A DNA stretch of 64,000 nt from Opitutales bacterium (GCA_013215165.1 JABSRG010000007.1:1-64000), one strand, 5' to 3'; positions 39,122 through 48,478 are shown, numbered from the stretch's first letter. The notes: generated by a model from the letters alone, not told the origin. Program-made: numbers and translations.

Positions 39122-39198
39122 AACTGTTCAATTCATTGAGTGAAGAGACTAGATTTTCAAGAATAAGAATCGGAGCTGGGTTTCGACGCACCCGAGTA

Positions 39199-40101
39199 TC
39201 AACTGAGTCGCTTGCGCATGTGCTCGACGAGCAGAAGGACAAATGAGGCTTCTCCGAACAAATCGTTGGATATGCGCCTGGCTTTATCCGAAAAGCGTTC
39301 TGCTGCGTCGCGTGCAGCGTTGAGGCCGTGCATTGAAATATAGGTTGTTTTCTCTCGTTCGGCATCAAGGCCGGCGGGCTTACCCAAGTTTTCAGTGGAT
39401 TGGGTGGCATCGAGAATATCGTCGATGACCTGGAAAGCCATGCCGAGGGCGAGGCCTAGTTTCTCAGCTTGTTGTAGTTCACTGTCATCAGCTCCACCCA
39501 GCCTGCATCCGATGATGAGGGCTGCTTGGATCATTGCGGCAGTTTTATTGCGGTGAATAAAATCAAGATCGTCTGGACTGAGTATAAGGCATTGTTTTTC
39601 ACCCAATACATCTTCCATTTGCCCGCCGATCAGCTTTTGTGATCCACCGGCGATGGCGAGGTCGCGGATTAAGGCGAGCCCTAGTTCTGCAGGTGTTCCG
39701 TATGACTGAGATAACAATTCGTAGGAGAAATTGAGCAAGGCATCACCCGCCAAGAGCGCTGTTGGCTCGTCAAATTGGATATGGCTCGTTGGTTTGCCTC
39801 GGCGTAAATCACTATTGTCGATGGTTGGCAGGTCGTCGTGGATCAGTGAGTAGGTGTGCAAACATTCGATAGCTACAGCTGCAGGCATGGGGTCTGCATC
39901 ATTGCGCCCAAGGCCTTCTGCGGCAGCGATGAGCAATGCGGGTCTGAGTCGCTTACCGCCTATTTGCATGCTGTAGCGCATGGCTTGATGGATGCGTGTG
40001 GGACGAGTGTCGGCAGAGGGCAGGTGTTGGTCGATGGCAGACTCAGTGCGCTCGATCAATGCCGCCAGTGCATCGTTGAAACCTAGAGTATTTGAGATCA
40101 T
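39199..40101 (-). CDS. ispA: Polyprenyl (farnesyl-type) diphosphate synthase
   Basis: This is a trans-isoprenyl diphosphate synthase that condenses IPP with allylic diphosphates. The first Asp-rich motif HDDLPTIDN has the two-residue insert of bacterial FPP/GGPP synthases; the second is VIDDILD. GGKRLRPALL and GGQMEDVLGE are also typical. The ATG at 40101 is chosen over a start 24 codons upstream because it gives the normal length (300 residues) and makes an ATGA overlap with the AbgT gene stop. The product chain length cannot be read with certainty. Confidence 0.94.
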   Translation of the reverse strand: MISNTLGFNDALAALIERTESAIDQHLPSADTRPTRIHQAMRYSMQIGGKRLRPALLIAAAEGLGRNDADPMPAAVAIECLHTYSLIHDDLPTIDNSDLRRGKPTSHIQFDEPTALLAGDALLNFSYELLSQSYGTPAELGLALIRDLAIAGGSQKLIGGQMEDVLGEKQCLILSPDDLDFIHRNKTAAMIQAALIIGCRLGGADDSELQQAEKLGLALGMAFQVIDDILDATQSTENLGKPAGLDAEREKTTYISMHGLNAARDAAERFSDKARRISNDLFGEASFVLLLVEHMRKRLS

Positions 40102-41624
40102 GGGATAAGGTGAATAGGAGCGCCTGGGCCAAGCGGAAGCCCCAAGCCATACCAGACAGAAAAGAGGATACACCAGCCAATTGCAAAGGCGATGGAGTAA
40201 GGGAGCATCGTCGCTACCAATGTGCCCATTTTTAACTTAGGGTCGTATTTTAAAGCGAAGGACAAAATAATCGGAAAATAGGGGTTCAAGGGTGTAATCA
40301 TATTGGTGATCGAGTCGCCGACGCGATAGGCTGCCTGGGTGGTTTCTGGTGTGATTCCCAGGATCATGAACATCGGGACAAATACGGTGGCCATGATTCC
40401 CCACTTGGCCGATGCGGAGCCGATCACCAGATTGATCGCTGCAGCCATCCATACGAAGGTCAGCAATACAGGAAGGCTGCCCAGATCAAGTTTCTGTAAG
40501 AAGGCCGCTCCTTCGAGCGCTGTGAGGAGTCCCAAATTTGACCAGCCAAACCAGGCAATAAATTGGGCTGCTGCGAACGCTAAAACAACGTAGCCACCCA
40601 TCGTAGCCATCGAATCTGCCAGCATGTCAGCGAGGTCCTTTGTGCTTGTGATACTCCGGCTGACTATGCCGTAGACGGTCCCGGGGATGAGAAAGCTGAT
40701 TGCAATGATAGGAACGAGGCTACCTACAAAGGGAACCAGATTCTCCTCTTCATCGCGCAATAAGGCATTTTCTGGGAGCGTCATGAAGAGTAACCCCGTG
40801 ATGCAGGCGAAAACTGCCACCAAGGAAGCGGTTAGGGCACGTATCTGCTGGGGCTGTGTGGTCGACGTTTCCTCTTTCTCTTCAGTTAGAGCATTTGCCG
40901 GGTTCCATTTTCCTAAACGCGGTTCAACGATCCACTCGGTAATGGCCCACCCGAGCAAGGTAATGAGGACCGTCGAGGCGATCATAAAAAAGTAGTTGGC
41001 GTCGGGGGTGACGGCGTAGTCGGTGAGATATAAACGGGCCGCTTCGTCGGTAAACCCAGACAGCAAGGGGTCAAGCGAGGTGATGAGGAGATTTGCAGAG
41101 AATCCTCCTGCCACTCCGGCGAACGCTGCTGCTAGGCCGGCGAGAGGGTGCCGCCCGAGACCAGCAAAAACGACAGCTCCTAAGGGCGTGAGTACGACAT
41201 AACCGCTATCCGCCGCCATCGAGCTCATGATCCCGGCAAAAACGATGATAACAGTCACAAGGCTCCGGGGCGCTTTTTGAACGGTGAGCCGCAAGACGTG
41301 ATCGATAAGGCCCGAGCGTTCTGCGACTCCGATGCCCATGACGGTGACCAAGACTGCTCCAAGCGGGGCGAAGCTGGTAAAGTTGTCGACAGCCTCAGTC
41401 CACATGCGCTGCATCTGCTCTTTATCTAGCAAGTTGATCGCTCGTACCATATCGCCAGTCACAGGATGCTCACGCGCCCAACCAATGCCAACCGCCAAGG
41501 CACTCATAAAGGGCACGGCGGCAGCGAGGAGTGCATATAATACGATCGGATCTGGCAGGCGATTTCCTAACCATTCAATGCTGGAGAGTGCCCGATTGAG
41601 TAGGCGGGAGGTGAGTCTTTTCAT
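40098..41624 (-). CDS. AbgT family transporter
   Basis: This is a 508-residue inner-membrane protein with about 11 helices. AbgT proteins carry p-aminobenzoyl-glutamate in E. coli; several others export sulfonamides. Family stretches include SSIEWLGNRLPDP near the N-terminus, FTSFAPLGAVLVTVMGIGVAERSGL, SSMAADSGYVVLTPLGA, AGVAGGFSANLLI, and YRVGDSITNMITPLNPYFPIIL near the end. The stop overlaps the ispA start by 4 bp. The two functions have no obvious link, so the coupling may only be economy of space. Confidence 0.93.
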   Translation of the reverse strand: MKRLTSRLLNRALSSIEWLGNRLPDPIVLYALLAAAVPFMSALAVGIGWAREHPVTGDMVRAINLLDKEQMQRMWTEAVDNFTSFAPLGAVLVTVMGIGVAERSGLIDHVLRLTVQKAPRSLVTVIIVFAGIMSSMAADSGYVVLTPLGAVVFAGLGRHPLAGLAAAFAGVAGGFSANLLITSLDPLLSGFTDEAARLYLTDYAVTPDANYFFMIASTVLITLLGWAITEWIVEPRLGKWNPANALTEEKEETSTTQPQQIRALTASLVAVFACITGLLFMTLPENALLRDEEENLVPFVGSLVPIIAISFLIPGTVYGIVSRSITSTKDLADMLADSMATMGGYVVLAFAAAQFIAWFGWSNLGLLTALEGAAFLQKLDLGSLPVLLTFVWMAAAINLVIGSASAKWGIMATVFVPMFMILGITPETTQAAYRVGDSITNMITPLNPYFPIILSFALKYDPKLKMGTLVATMLPYSIAFAIGWCILFSVWYGLGLPLGPGAPIHLIP

Positions 41625-41842
41625 GTCTGTGCAGCTTACATTCCTGGCTTATGAAGCGATATGGGCAGGTGTGCGGCGTAAAACTGAAAATCGCGATCTT
41701 TAATCAAGATCGAATAATTTCATCAATAAGAACAGGCACAGAACAAGAAGTCGGTATGGCTCTCCTGAATCCCTTTGCTGCGACAGGTCCTGTAAAATCG
41801 AGCAGCAGTAACGCAGAGTGAGACCTCTAACACGGTCCGTAA

Positions 41843-43177
41843 TTAATCTCTATTTCTTGGCTCGATATTCGCCAGCCAGGGCTTCTCAATCCGTCCACCG
41901 CTGTAGCTTGCCGAGAGGTGGAGGTTGATAGGCTCGGGGATATTTAGGTCGAAATTTTTCAGAAGCACGGCGATGGCGACGGGGGTTTGCATCATGCTAT
42001 GGTTGCGTCCAAGACAGGCGTGCGACCCACCGCCAAAAAATCCAAATGTTTTGGGAACGAAACGCTGCTTTTCGATGAAGCGCTCAGGATTATAAGTTGT
42101 TGGATCTGGGTAGAACTCTTCAAGGAAGTGGCCGAGATTGTTAAAGTGGATCACGTCCGAATTTGTCGGCACAGTCATGCCTTCAAAAGTGAAACTTTCT
42201 TTGGCATATTTATAGAGTTGAAGCGCGCCGGGACGGATGCGTTGCGTCTCCATGATGACAGCCTTCAGGCGCGACATCTGAGAGATGGCTGAAATATCTG
42301 AACCGTCCCATGCATCGAGATCTTCCCTGAGCCAATCGATCCACTTGGGTTCGGTGTAGAGCTGCATCAGGGCGTAGTCGATCAGTGCCGAGGTATTATC
42401 AGTTCCAGCAATGAGAATGAAGTAGAGATCATTAACGAGGTTATCTACTGAGGGCTCGGGACCCTCGATTTCGATGCGTTGGCGGAGCACATCGGTGAAA
42501 TTATCTTCGATAGCATTGGGGTCGGCTAAGCGGTCTTCCACAATTTTACGGAGCCACTGAAACGTCTCTTCTTTGAGTTCTTGATACTCCTTCCGCTCGT
42601 AAAAAGAAGCTTTAGACGCGTCCAAGAACAGACCACGGAGCATCAATACTTCCCAACGCGCCATGCGGCGAATGACATCGCGCGGAATATCCGCCTGGGC
42701 CACAGACTGAGCATTCGCAAGGGTGATCAATTCTGCCCAAAAGGTAACGAGATCGACCGGCTCGTTGAGCTCGGAGGCACGCTGGATTTCATCGCTAAAT
42801 ACGTTGTGGTAAATCCCTAAAAAGCGCATTGCGGAGCTCATTGTGAAGGCAGGTTTCAGGATGGCGCGTTTCTGTTTGTGGTGATCACCATCCAACCCAG
42901 TCACATGATCGTGCCCCATCTCTTCCAAGAAACTCTCGTTGGCCTTAGCATATTTCCAGATCTGCGGGTTTTGCCAGACGTAGTTATTCGCCTCTGGGCC
43001 TGAGAGCACGTACCAGTAGCGGTTTCGGATATAGGTTCTATATAGACCGCCGTGCTGGCGATAGCCTTCTATTTGGAAGGTTAGCGGATCGTTTTGATAG
43101 GCTTCAGCGCAAGAGGCTTTGCTACCTCCCGGAAGGTAAAGTGGAATGTCCGTTGTTTCGACGAGAGTGGTAGGCAT
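41843..43177 (-). CDS. Cytochrome P450
   Basis: This is a soluble bacterial P450 monooxygenase of 444 residues. The heme-binding loop FGFFGGGSHACLGRNHSM carries the thiolate ligand Cys388, the I helix has IAGTDNTSALI with the oxygen-activating Thr, and the K helix has METQRIRP (ExxR). The C-helix HHKQKR stretch for heme propionate is present. The substrate is unknown. No ferredoxin or ferredoxin reductase gene is near, so the redox partner must be elsewhere. The only possible pathway link is the prenyl synthase gene 1.7 kb away, which is weak. Confidence 0.95.
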   Translation of the reverse strand: MPTTLVETTDIPLYLPGGSKASCAEAYQNDPLTFQIEGYRQHGGLYRTYIRNRYWYVLSGPEANNYVWQNPQIWKYAKANESFLEEMGHDHVTGLDGDHHKQKRAILKPAFTMSSAMRFLGIYHNVFSDEIQRASELNEPVDLVTFWAELITLANAQSVAQADIPRDVIRRMARWEVLMLRGLFLDASKASFYERKEYQELKEETFQWLRKIVEDRLADPNAIEDNFTDVLRQRIEIEGPEPSVDNLVNDLYFILIAGTDNTSALIDYALMQLYTEPKWIDWLREDLDAWDGSDISAISQMSRLKAVIMETQRIRPGALQLYKYAKESFTFEGMTVPTNSDVIHFNNLGHFLEEFYPDPTTYNPERFIEKQRFVPKTFGFFGGGSHACLGRNHSMMQTPVAIAVLLKNFDLNIPEPINLHLSASYSGGRIEKPWLANIEPRNRD

Positions 43178-43279
43178 GACCCATCAAAGCATCCCCAGTG
43201 CCGACCTGTGGTCAACTGCATGGAAGTGTTTTGTGGGGTTGTTCTGAGGAAACAGACCTGCACATTAAGCTGGGTGGCT

Positions 43280-43447
43280 TCTTTTATCGACCTGTTAAAA
43301 CGGCTTAGCACCCATAGTTTTGACTATGTCGTCGTTGGTGAGCTAGCTGCGGAAATTCAGGGGCAACGTTACATAGGAGGCGATGGGGCGTCCGCGTGAT
43401 CTTGAGAATGTCAAAATCCTTAGATCGATCTATGAACAGCGAAAATG
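43280..43447 (+). pseudogene. Remnant of a nucleotidyltransferase-domain gene
   Basis: Two pieces of a typical small nucleotidyltransferase-fold protein are visible in different frames. The N-terminal piece (43280-43399) reads FIDLLKRLSTHSFDYVVVGELAAEIQGQ, close to the family start LLxxLxxHGVDYVVVGGVAA. The C-terminal piece (43384-43447) reads GRPRDLENVKILRSIYEQRK, close to the family end GRPKDLxVLPxLRATLE. The roughly 100-residue middle is missing. The gene appears to have lost its centre by deletion. Confidence 0.5.
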
Positions 43448-43629
43448 ACCTAGCTGAGGCTCATGCGGCCAAAATTGACGCTTCGCTTGCGAGGGAAAAC
43501 CTCAGGCTCACTCCATTGCACCGTCTTCAAAATCTGGAGCGCCGGGTAGCGGATCTACAACGACTACTCGCGATGAGGAGGGTTAAGCCGGATGCAGTGT
43601 CTCCAAGACTTCAGAGTGATTCAGAATGA
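43432..43629 (+). CDS. Small helical protein, partner of the eroded nucleotidyltransferase
   Basis: This is a 65-residue frame starting at the ATG that overlaps the end of the nucleotidyltransferase remnant. AKIDASLARENLRLTPLHRLQNLERRVADLQ resembles the small proteins often encoded beside nucleotidyltransferase genes of this type, from memory of such pairs. The last 15 residues diverge and may be out of register. With its partner gone it may no longer function. There is no obvious ribosome-binding site. Confidence 0.45.
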   Translation: MNSENDLAEAHAAKIDASLARENLRLTPLHRLQNLERRVADLQRLLAMRRVKPDAVSPRLQSDSE

Positions 43630-43726
43630 TGTGCGTCTCCAGGGATCATTGGACGGGACGCTTTGGCAGAATGCCCCTTCCGATCCTTCTTTGGTGAAGT
43701 CGTCGGCCGCCATTCAATTTATTTCG

Positions 43727-44455
43727 CTAGATTGCCGTTTTCTGGATGGCGCTGATGCTGTGGATGCCCTGTTTGGCAAGAGCGAGCATTTTGGCGAGTT
43801 CGTCATCGCTGAATGTGGCTTCTTCGCCCGAACTTTGTAGCTCTACAAAGCGTCCCCCTGTCGTCATGACGATATTTGCGTCGACCGATGCGTCTTTATC
43901 TTCGATGTAGTTAAGGTCGAGGACGGGTGTCTCTTGATAGACGCCGACACTGATTGCGGCCACGCCATCGATGAATGGATCTTCTTTTAGTTTATTCGCA
44001 GCGAGGAGTTTATTGACTGCGCGTTTTGCGGCAATGTAGGCACCTGTTATGGAGGCTGTTCGTGTACCGCCGTCCGCTTGAAGGACGTCGCAGTCGATCC
44101 ACAGGGTTTTTCCGGGAAGCTTTTGCAGATCTACCACAGCGCGTAGACTACGTCCAATGAGCCGCTGTATTTCCACGGTGCGTCCATCCATTTTACCTTT
44201 GGAAATGTCTCGGTCTTTGCGGTCTAAGGTCGAGTAGGGCAGCATGGAATACTCAGCTGTGATCCAGCCACCGCTGACACCCTGATGGTGCATCCAGCGC
44301 GGGACTCGATCTTCTATGGTCGCGGCGCAAATGACTTGGGTGTCTCCAAAGCTAATAAGGGCCGATCCACTGGCATTGGGTGCAAAATCCGTTTTTACGG
44401 AGATTGGACGGAGTTCGTTGGTGGCACGACCATCGGGGCGAATGACTTCAAGCAT
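43727..44455 (-). CDS. rph: Ribonuclease PH
   Basis: This is a phosphate-dependent 3'-5' exoribonuclease that trims tRNA 3' ends. The 242-residue product matches the family throughout: RPDGRATNELRPI at the N-terminus, GDTQVICAATIEDRVPRW, GWITAEYSMLPYSTLDR, GRTVEIQRLIGRSLRAVVDL with the phosphate-binding Arg, and CDVLQADGGTRTASITGAY. It lies 74 bp downstream of greA, beyond a strong terminator. Confidence 0.97.
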   Translation of the reverse strand: MLEVIRPDGRATNELRPISVKTDFAPNASGSALISFGDTQVICAATIEDRVPRWMHHQGVSGGWITAEYSMLPYSTLDRKDRDISKGKMDGRTVEIQRLIGRSLRAVVDLQKLPGKTLWIDCDVLQADGGTRTASITGAYIAAKRAVNKLLAANKLKEDPFIDGVAAISVGVYQETPVLDLNYIEDKDASVDANIVMTTGGRFVELQSSGEEATFSDDELAKMLALAKQGIHSISAIQKTAI

Positions 44456-44477
44456 GATAATGAGGGTTTTGGGAAAT

Positions 44478-44508
44478 AAAAAAGGGACCGGATGGAGTCC
44501 GGTCCCTT
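44478..44508 (-). terminator. Rho-independent terminator of greA
   Basis: On the minus strand an 11-bp perfect stem (AAGGGACCGGA/TCCGGTCCCTT) with a 5-base loop runs into six T, 20 bp after the greA stop. It lies between greA and rph, so rph needs its own promoter or readthrough. Confidence 0.92.
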
Positions 44509-44528
44509 AAGCAAAAAAGTCTTGAGGC

Positions 44529-46394
44529 TTATTTGCCAGCCGTGTCTACCCAACGCTTTATCTTTTGGATCGTCCACTCTTCGGACTCGCCATCGATCTG
44601 GGTCGACGCGGATTCTCCCACCTTCTTTGACAGGAGGGCCTTTCCAAGCGGAGTTTTGTAAGAAAGGATGTTCTTATCTGGATCAGAATCCCAAGCTCCG
44701 AGAAGTGAATATGTGATTTCGCGCCCGGTGGATCCTTCGGTCAGCGTCACTGTAGTACCCACGCTGATCGTAGTGTCGGTGGCTTCGGTGAAATCGGTGA
44801 CGCGCGCTTTGTTCAGATCGGACTCCAGCTGACTCTTGCGAGCGAGTAGGGTGTCCTGGTCTTGGCGGGCCATTTTATATTCCGAGTTTTCCTTTAGGTC
44901 ACCGTGCTCGCGGGCTGTGGCGATGGCTTCTTTATTCTCAGGGATCTTAACTTGGATGATTTCTTCGAGCTCTGACTTGGCGCGCTCAAAGCTGTCTTTT
45001 GAGACAATCAGTAGATCTTGCTCACGGGTTTCCACTTCTTGAGAGATGAGAGACTGGAGTGATCCGTGTACTTTAATGAAGCGAGCAAAGATAGATTTCT
45101 TGGTCAGCTCTTCAAAACCTTGGTTCATGAGGAGGGTCTGACCGAGGTCGCGCGATTCTTCGAGTGATGCGGATTGCAAGAGGTCGGCGATCAAGGTGGA
45201 GTCTTCATTCACCAATTCGGCCAGTGGGATGCGGCGGCTGCCGGTCATCTGGAGGGCTTCGTTATCAATCGCATCGAAGACGCATTTGAGGAAGCTTGGG
45301 TCGAGTAGTGGGTCGATCATGCGGCTGTATTTACGTGCCGGACGGTTTTTGATGATCCAAAACAGGATCGGTGCTTTGATCGATTTGTCGTTGAGCCAGC
45401 GTTGGAAGCAGTCAGACACGACGTCTTGCTTTTCGCGTTCGAAGAGGAAGTTGATACACTCGTTGGTGAACTTGCCCTCGCTGTTGAAGAGAAGTTCTTC
45501 GAGGATTTCAACCCAGCGCTCGGGGAACGTCCGAGAAATAAGATCCAGATAGCGCTTGTAGTATTGGTGGGGGAGGTCCACCGCGAGTTGTGAAAGATCG
45601 TCAGTGGCTTCGAGGATGGATCCAGAAGTGGGAATGAGCGATTCGACGTCTTCGTGCAGGTCGCGGGCAAGGTTGTTGCGAACCCAGACGCCGTAAAGAC
45701 GGTCTGCCATGGTCAGGCTCTTGGCTTCTTGGATTGTTTGGGTCAGGTCGTCGAGAACGTCGGGTAAGTCGTCTTTCAGCTCAGGCTTGCCATCCGACAT
45801 GACGAACAGCTCATCAGCAAAAAGGATCTTTTGCTTGGCGTTCTTGGTATTTCGATACTTCTCAAGAATCTCGACCTCTGGACGGATGGGTTCGTCGCGT
45901 AAGACATAGGGCTCAGTCTTTTTGACCGGCACACCGATCCGTGGGTCTTTTGCGAGGAGCTTCTTTGTCGCGGTCCACCACTTTTTGTATTTAATCGGCC
46001 CAATTACTCGGGCGAGGACGCGCTCGATCTCGGCAGCGGTTGCGCTAAGTGACTCGTTGGACTCAAGAATGTTAACAATCATTGCTACCGGCTCTTCCTT
46101 GATCATTCGGTTGATTTCGGCGGGGTTGGTATGCTTGATGACGAGGAGGTCGTTTTCTGCGAGAATCTCTAATTTATCGACGCAGAATGCGGGGTCCATG
46201 GAATGGCCTTCTTTGCCTTCCTCTGTAAAATCGATGATGAGGCGGTTATTTTCCCCATCATAGTCGCTGATATGTCCGAATCCCCAACTTCGGTGTAGGC
46301 AATAGCTGCCGGGTTGCATGGATGCTAGTTTTGCTCGGGCGGATTTGAGCTTTGGCTTTTTCTGGATCAGGATGTCGATGACCGCTTCGTTCAT
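44529..46394 (-). CDS. greA: Transcription elongation factor GreA with large N-terminal extension
   Basis: The C-terminal 165 residues are a complete GreA: coiled coil with AREHGDLKENSEYKMARQDQ, whose acidic tip residues enter the polymerase channel to stimulate transcript cleavage, followed by the FKBP-like domain (about 545-615). The first 450 residues are an all-helical region with no domain I can name beyond similarity to the long GreA of Chlamydiae and Verrucomicrobia; E. coli GreA has only 158 residues. The extension has LHRSWGFGHISDYDGENNRL near the N-terminus, a CarD/Tudor-like beta segment. The start is ATG; rsmB is divergent. Confidence 0.93.
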   Translation of the reverse strand: MNEAVIDILIQKKPKLKSARAKLASMQPGSYCLHRSWGFGHISDYDGENNRLIIDFTEEGKEGHSMDPAFCVDKLEILAENDLLVIKHTNPAEINRMIKEEPVAMIVNILESNESLSATAAEIERVLARVIGPIKYKKWWTATKKLLAKDPRIGVPVKKTEPYVLRDEPIRPEVEILEKYRNTKNAKQKILFADELFVMSDGKPELKDDLPDVLDDLTQTIQEAKSLTMADRLYGVWVRNNLARDLHEDVESLIPTSGSILEATDDLSQLAVDLPHQYYKRYLDLISRTFPERWVEILEELLFNSEGKFTNECINFLFEREKQDVVSDCFQRWLNDKSIKAPILFWIIKNRPARKYSRMIDPLLDPSFLKCVFDAIDNEALQMTGSRRIPLAELVNEDSTLIADLLQSASLEESRDLGQTLLMNQGFEELTKKSIFARFIKVHGSLQSLISQEVETREQDLLIVSKDSFERAKSELEEIIQVKIPENKEAIATAREHGDLKENSEYKMARQDQDTLLARKSQLESDLNKARVTDFTEATDTTISVGTTVTLTEGSTGREITYSLLGAWDSDPDKNILSYKTPLGKALLSKKVGESASTQIDGESEEWTIQKIKRWVDTAGK

Positions 46395-46456
46395 ATGCTG
46401 GAGAGAATTAAGTTGAGTCCCTGAGGACCCAAATCACGTTGCTGGGTATTTTCTTT

Positions 46457-47776
46457 ATGAAGCTTAGGAATGATTTCGCCGACGATCCGCAAGGCTGGTG
46501 GTCAGCAGTGCGACTCGTATGCGACTATTTGGATGCGCCCGGGAAGGCAGATGACTTTCTTCGTCGAGCACAAAGCCAACACTCAACATTGGAGGCGAAG
46601 GTTTGCCAATCTCTTTTTTTAGGTGTGCTCAGGCATGCGTCATTACTTGACTCGCTTATAAATGACTCTGTATCGAAAAAGCCGCGTCGATTACTCGACG
46701 GTGTTTTGCGCGTAGCTGGTTTTCAGCTGATCGATGCGATTCATATAGGACGACCGGTAGCTCCAGTGATTCATTATGCTGTGGATCGCGTGAAAAGAAA
46801 GATGAGCCGACCGGAATCGAGCCTCGTGAATGCAGTTTTGCGACGTTGGCAGGAGCCCATCGAAGCAACGCGCGAGCGCGCTCAGGCGGGCGAAGTCGAT
46901 GCGATGGCTCGTTTCTACAGCCATCCACGCTGGTTGGTGAAGCGTTGGGTCGATCGGTGGGGGGAGGCAGGTGTCCTGCGTTTGCTCGATTTTAACCAGC
47001 GGCCTGCACCTGTATTCGTCAGGGTGTTTCGTGAGCCAGATCGCGGATTGAGCGAGGGCTTCGAAGCGACAGATATAGTCGGCGTTTACAGACATATTAG
47101 TTCCGATTGGTCGGAGGTTTTAAAGCTTTTGGAACGCGGATGGGCAATCATCCAGGACCCGGCGACTCGACTTGCAATCGAGATACTCGACCCTCAACCC
47201 GGTGAAACTGTGCTAGATTTGTGTTCCGCTCCAGGTGGAAAAGCGATCACCGTAGCTGCGGCTGTGGGACCTGAGGGACGCGTGTATACTATCGATTTAC
47301 CGAGGGAACGTCTGGGACCACGGTTTCATCAATGGGAGGTCAATGCAGGCCGCGCGCTCCACCGAAATGTTGCAGTTTTTGAAGCCGATTTGCTTGAGGT
47401 CAGTGATCAAGCTCTGAAAAAAGCACAGTATCCCCTTGCTGTGGATAAGGTGATGCTGGATGTGCCCTGTTCGAACACGGGGGTACTCAACCGCCGCCCG
47501 GATGCGCGTTATCGTCTGAAAAAGGGAGATCCCGATGCGATGGTGAAGATCCAATCACAACTTCTGTCACGAGCGGCGCAGTTTGTGGCCGCAGGGGGAC
47601 GTTTGGTTTATTCGACCTGTAGTCTTGAACCGGAAGAAAACGAAGGCGTGGTTGGGGCCTTTCTCGAGTCTGACTTGGGGAGTGCGTTTCGTTTGGAAAT
47701 TGCGAAAGAGTCTTGGCCGCACCGAGATGGATTCGATGGGGCTGCCGTATTCGGCCTCCGGCGTAGCAAGGTCTAA
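46457..47776 (+). CDS. rsmB: 16S rRNA (cytosine-C5)-methyltransferase RsmB
   Basis: This is a SAM-dependent RNA m5C methyltransferase with an N-terminal NusB-like domain (about residues 20-140, LEAKVCQSLFLGVLRH). The Rossmann domain has LDLCSAPGGKAITVA for SAM, DVPCSNTGVLNRRPDARY, and catalytic YSTCSLEPEENE. The order of motifs and NusB fusion mark RsmB (C967 in E. coli). The ATG at 46457 is chosen over a TTG at 46439. It is divergent from greA and convergent with mnmM. Confidence 0.93.
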   Translation: MKLRNDFADDPQGWWSAVRLVCDYLDAPGKADDFLRRAQSQHSTLEAKVCQSLFLGVLRHASLLDSLINDSVSKKPRRLLDGVLRVAGFQLIDAIHIGRPVAPVIHYAVDRVKRKMSRPESSLVNAVLRRWQEPIEATRERAQAGEVDAMARFYSHPRWLVKRWVDRWGEAGVLRLLDFNQRPAPVFVRVFREPDRGLSEGFEATDIVGVYRHISSDWSEVLKLLERGWAIIQDPATRLAIEILDPQPGETVLDLCSAPGGKAITVAAAVGPEGRVYTIDLPRERLGPRFHQWEVNAGRALHRNVAVFEADLLEVSDQALKKAQYPLAVDKVMLDVPCSNTGVLNRRPDARYRLKKGDPDAMVKIQSQLLSRAAQFVAAGGRLVYSTCSLEPEENEGVVGAFLESDLGSAFRLEIAKESWPHRDGFDGAAVFGLRRSKV

Positions 47777-47778
47777 GG

Positions 47779-48366
47779 CTAGATTTTCTCAATAAGGAGC
47801 CATACGGGGGGGCGTCGTGCCTCATCGAATCCACTTTTCCAATGCGCTCGAGCTTCACTTCCAAGTGAATCAGCCCAGCGAACGATTGCCTTATACTCAT
47901 CTAAGCCTGTGTTATGTCCGGTGTAAATGAGCACGGAGATGATTCCGCCTCGCTGTAGGCATTTAATCGCGCTTTGAAGGGATCGAAGTGTGGACTGGGC
48001 CTGTGTCGTTATGGACTTATCTGTGCCGGGCAGATAACCCAAGTTGTAGACGATAGCGTGGATTTGGCCGACTTGTCCCTGGGGAATGAGACTGTCGAGT
48101 TGTTCATGTGAGGCGTGACAGAGTCGAATGCTCTGGTCGATTTGGTCTAAGAAGCCGACTGCCTCTAATCGTTCACGTGTGTGTTCGATGGCGTCTTGTT
48201 GAATGTCAACGGCAATGACACGCCCTTTTGTTCCCACGCATTCAGCGAGAAAGCGGGTGTCATAGCCTTTTCCCATCGTAGCGTCTATGACAGCGTCGCC
48301 TTTCTTTAGGAATGATTTGAGAAACAGGTGAACTTGTTCAGTTAAGCGTGGGGTGGTCGAATTCAT
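47779..48366 (-). CDS. mnmM: tRNA mnm5s2U34-type methyltransferase (MnmM/YtqB family)
   Basis: This 195-residue class I methyltransferase is of the YtqB family (PF06962); the B. subtilis member methylates the wobble uridine intermediate of some tRNAs. Visible motifs are DATMGKGYDTRFLAECVG for SAM, AVDIQQDAIEHT, and VYNLGYLPGTDKSITT, the family hallmark. A conserved YTGHNTGLDEY stretch follows. It has two bases between its stop and the convergent rsmB stop. Family assignment is firm; the exact tRNA product is by analogy. Confidence 0.88.
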   Translation of the reverse strand: MNSTTPRLTEQVHLFLKSFLKKGDAVIDATMGKGYDTRFLAECVGTKGRVIAVDIQQDAIEHTRERLEAVGFLDQIDQSIRLCHASHEQLDSLIPQGQVGQIHAIVYNLGYLPGTDKSITTQAQSTLRSLQSAIKCLQRGGIISVLIYTGHNTGLDEYKAIVRWADSLGSEARAHWKSGFDEARRPPVWLLIEKI

Positions 48367-48478
48367 ATGAGTGAGAACAGCTTCATCGATTGCCTAGGCG
48401 CTAATCAGGAAGGTGTTATCAAAATAAAGTTTCCAGTTTTCCGCTTAGTTACCGTTATCTAGGATTTAACAACAGAGT

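Noticed and set aside
39108-39410. Minus-strand frame of 100 codons
   Set aside because: It overlaps ispA in another frame on the same strand and has no similarity.
43592-43840. Plus-strand frame of 82 codons
   Set aside because: Its second half is antisense to rph, and the first half has no ribosome-binding site or similarity.
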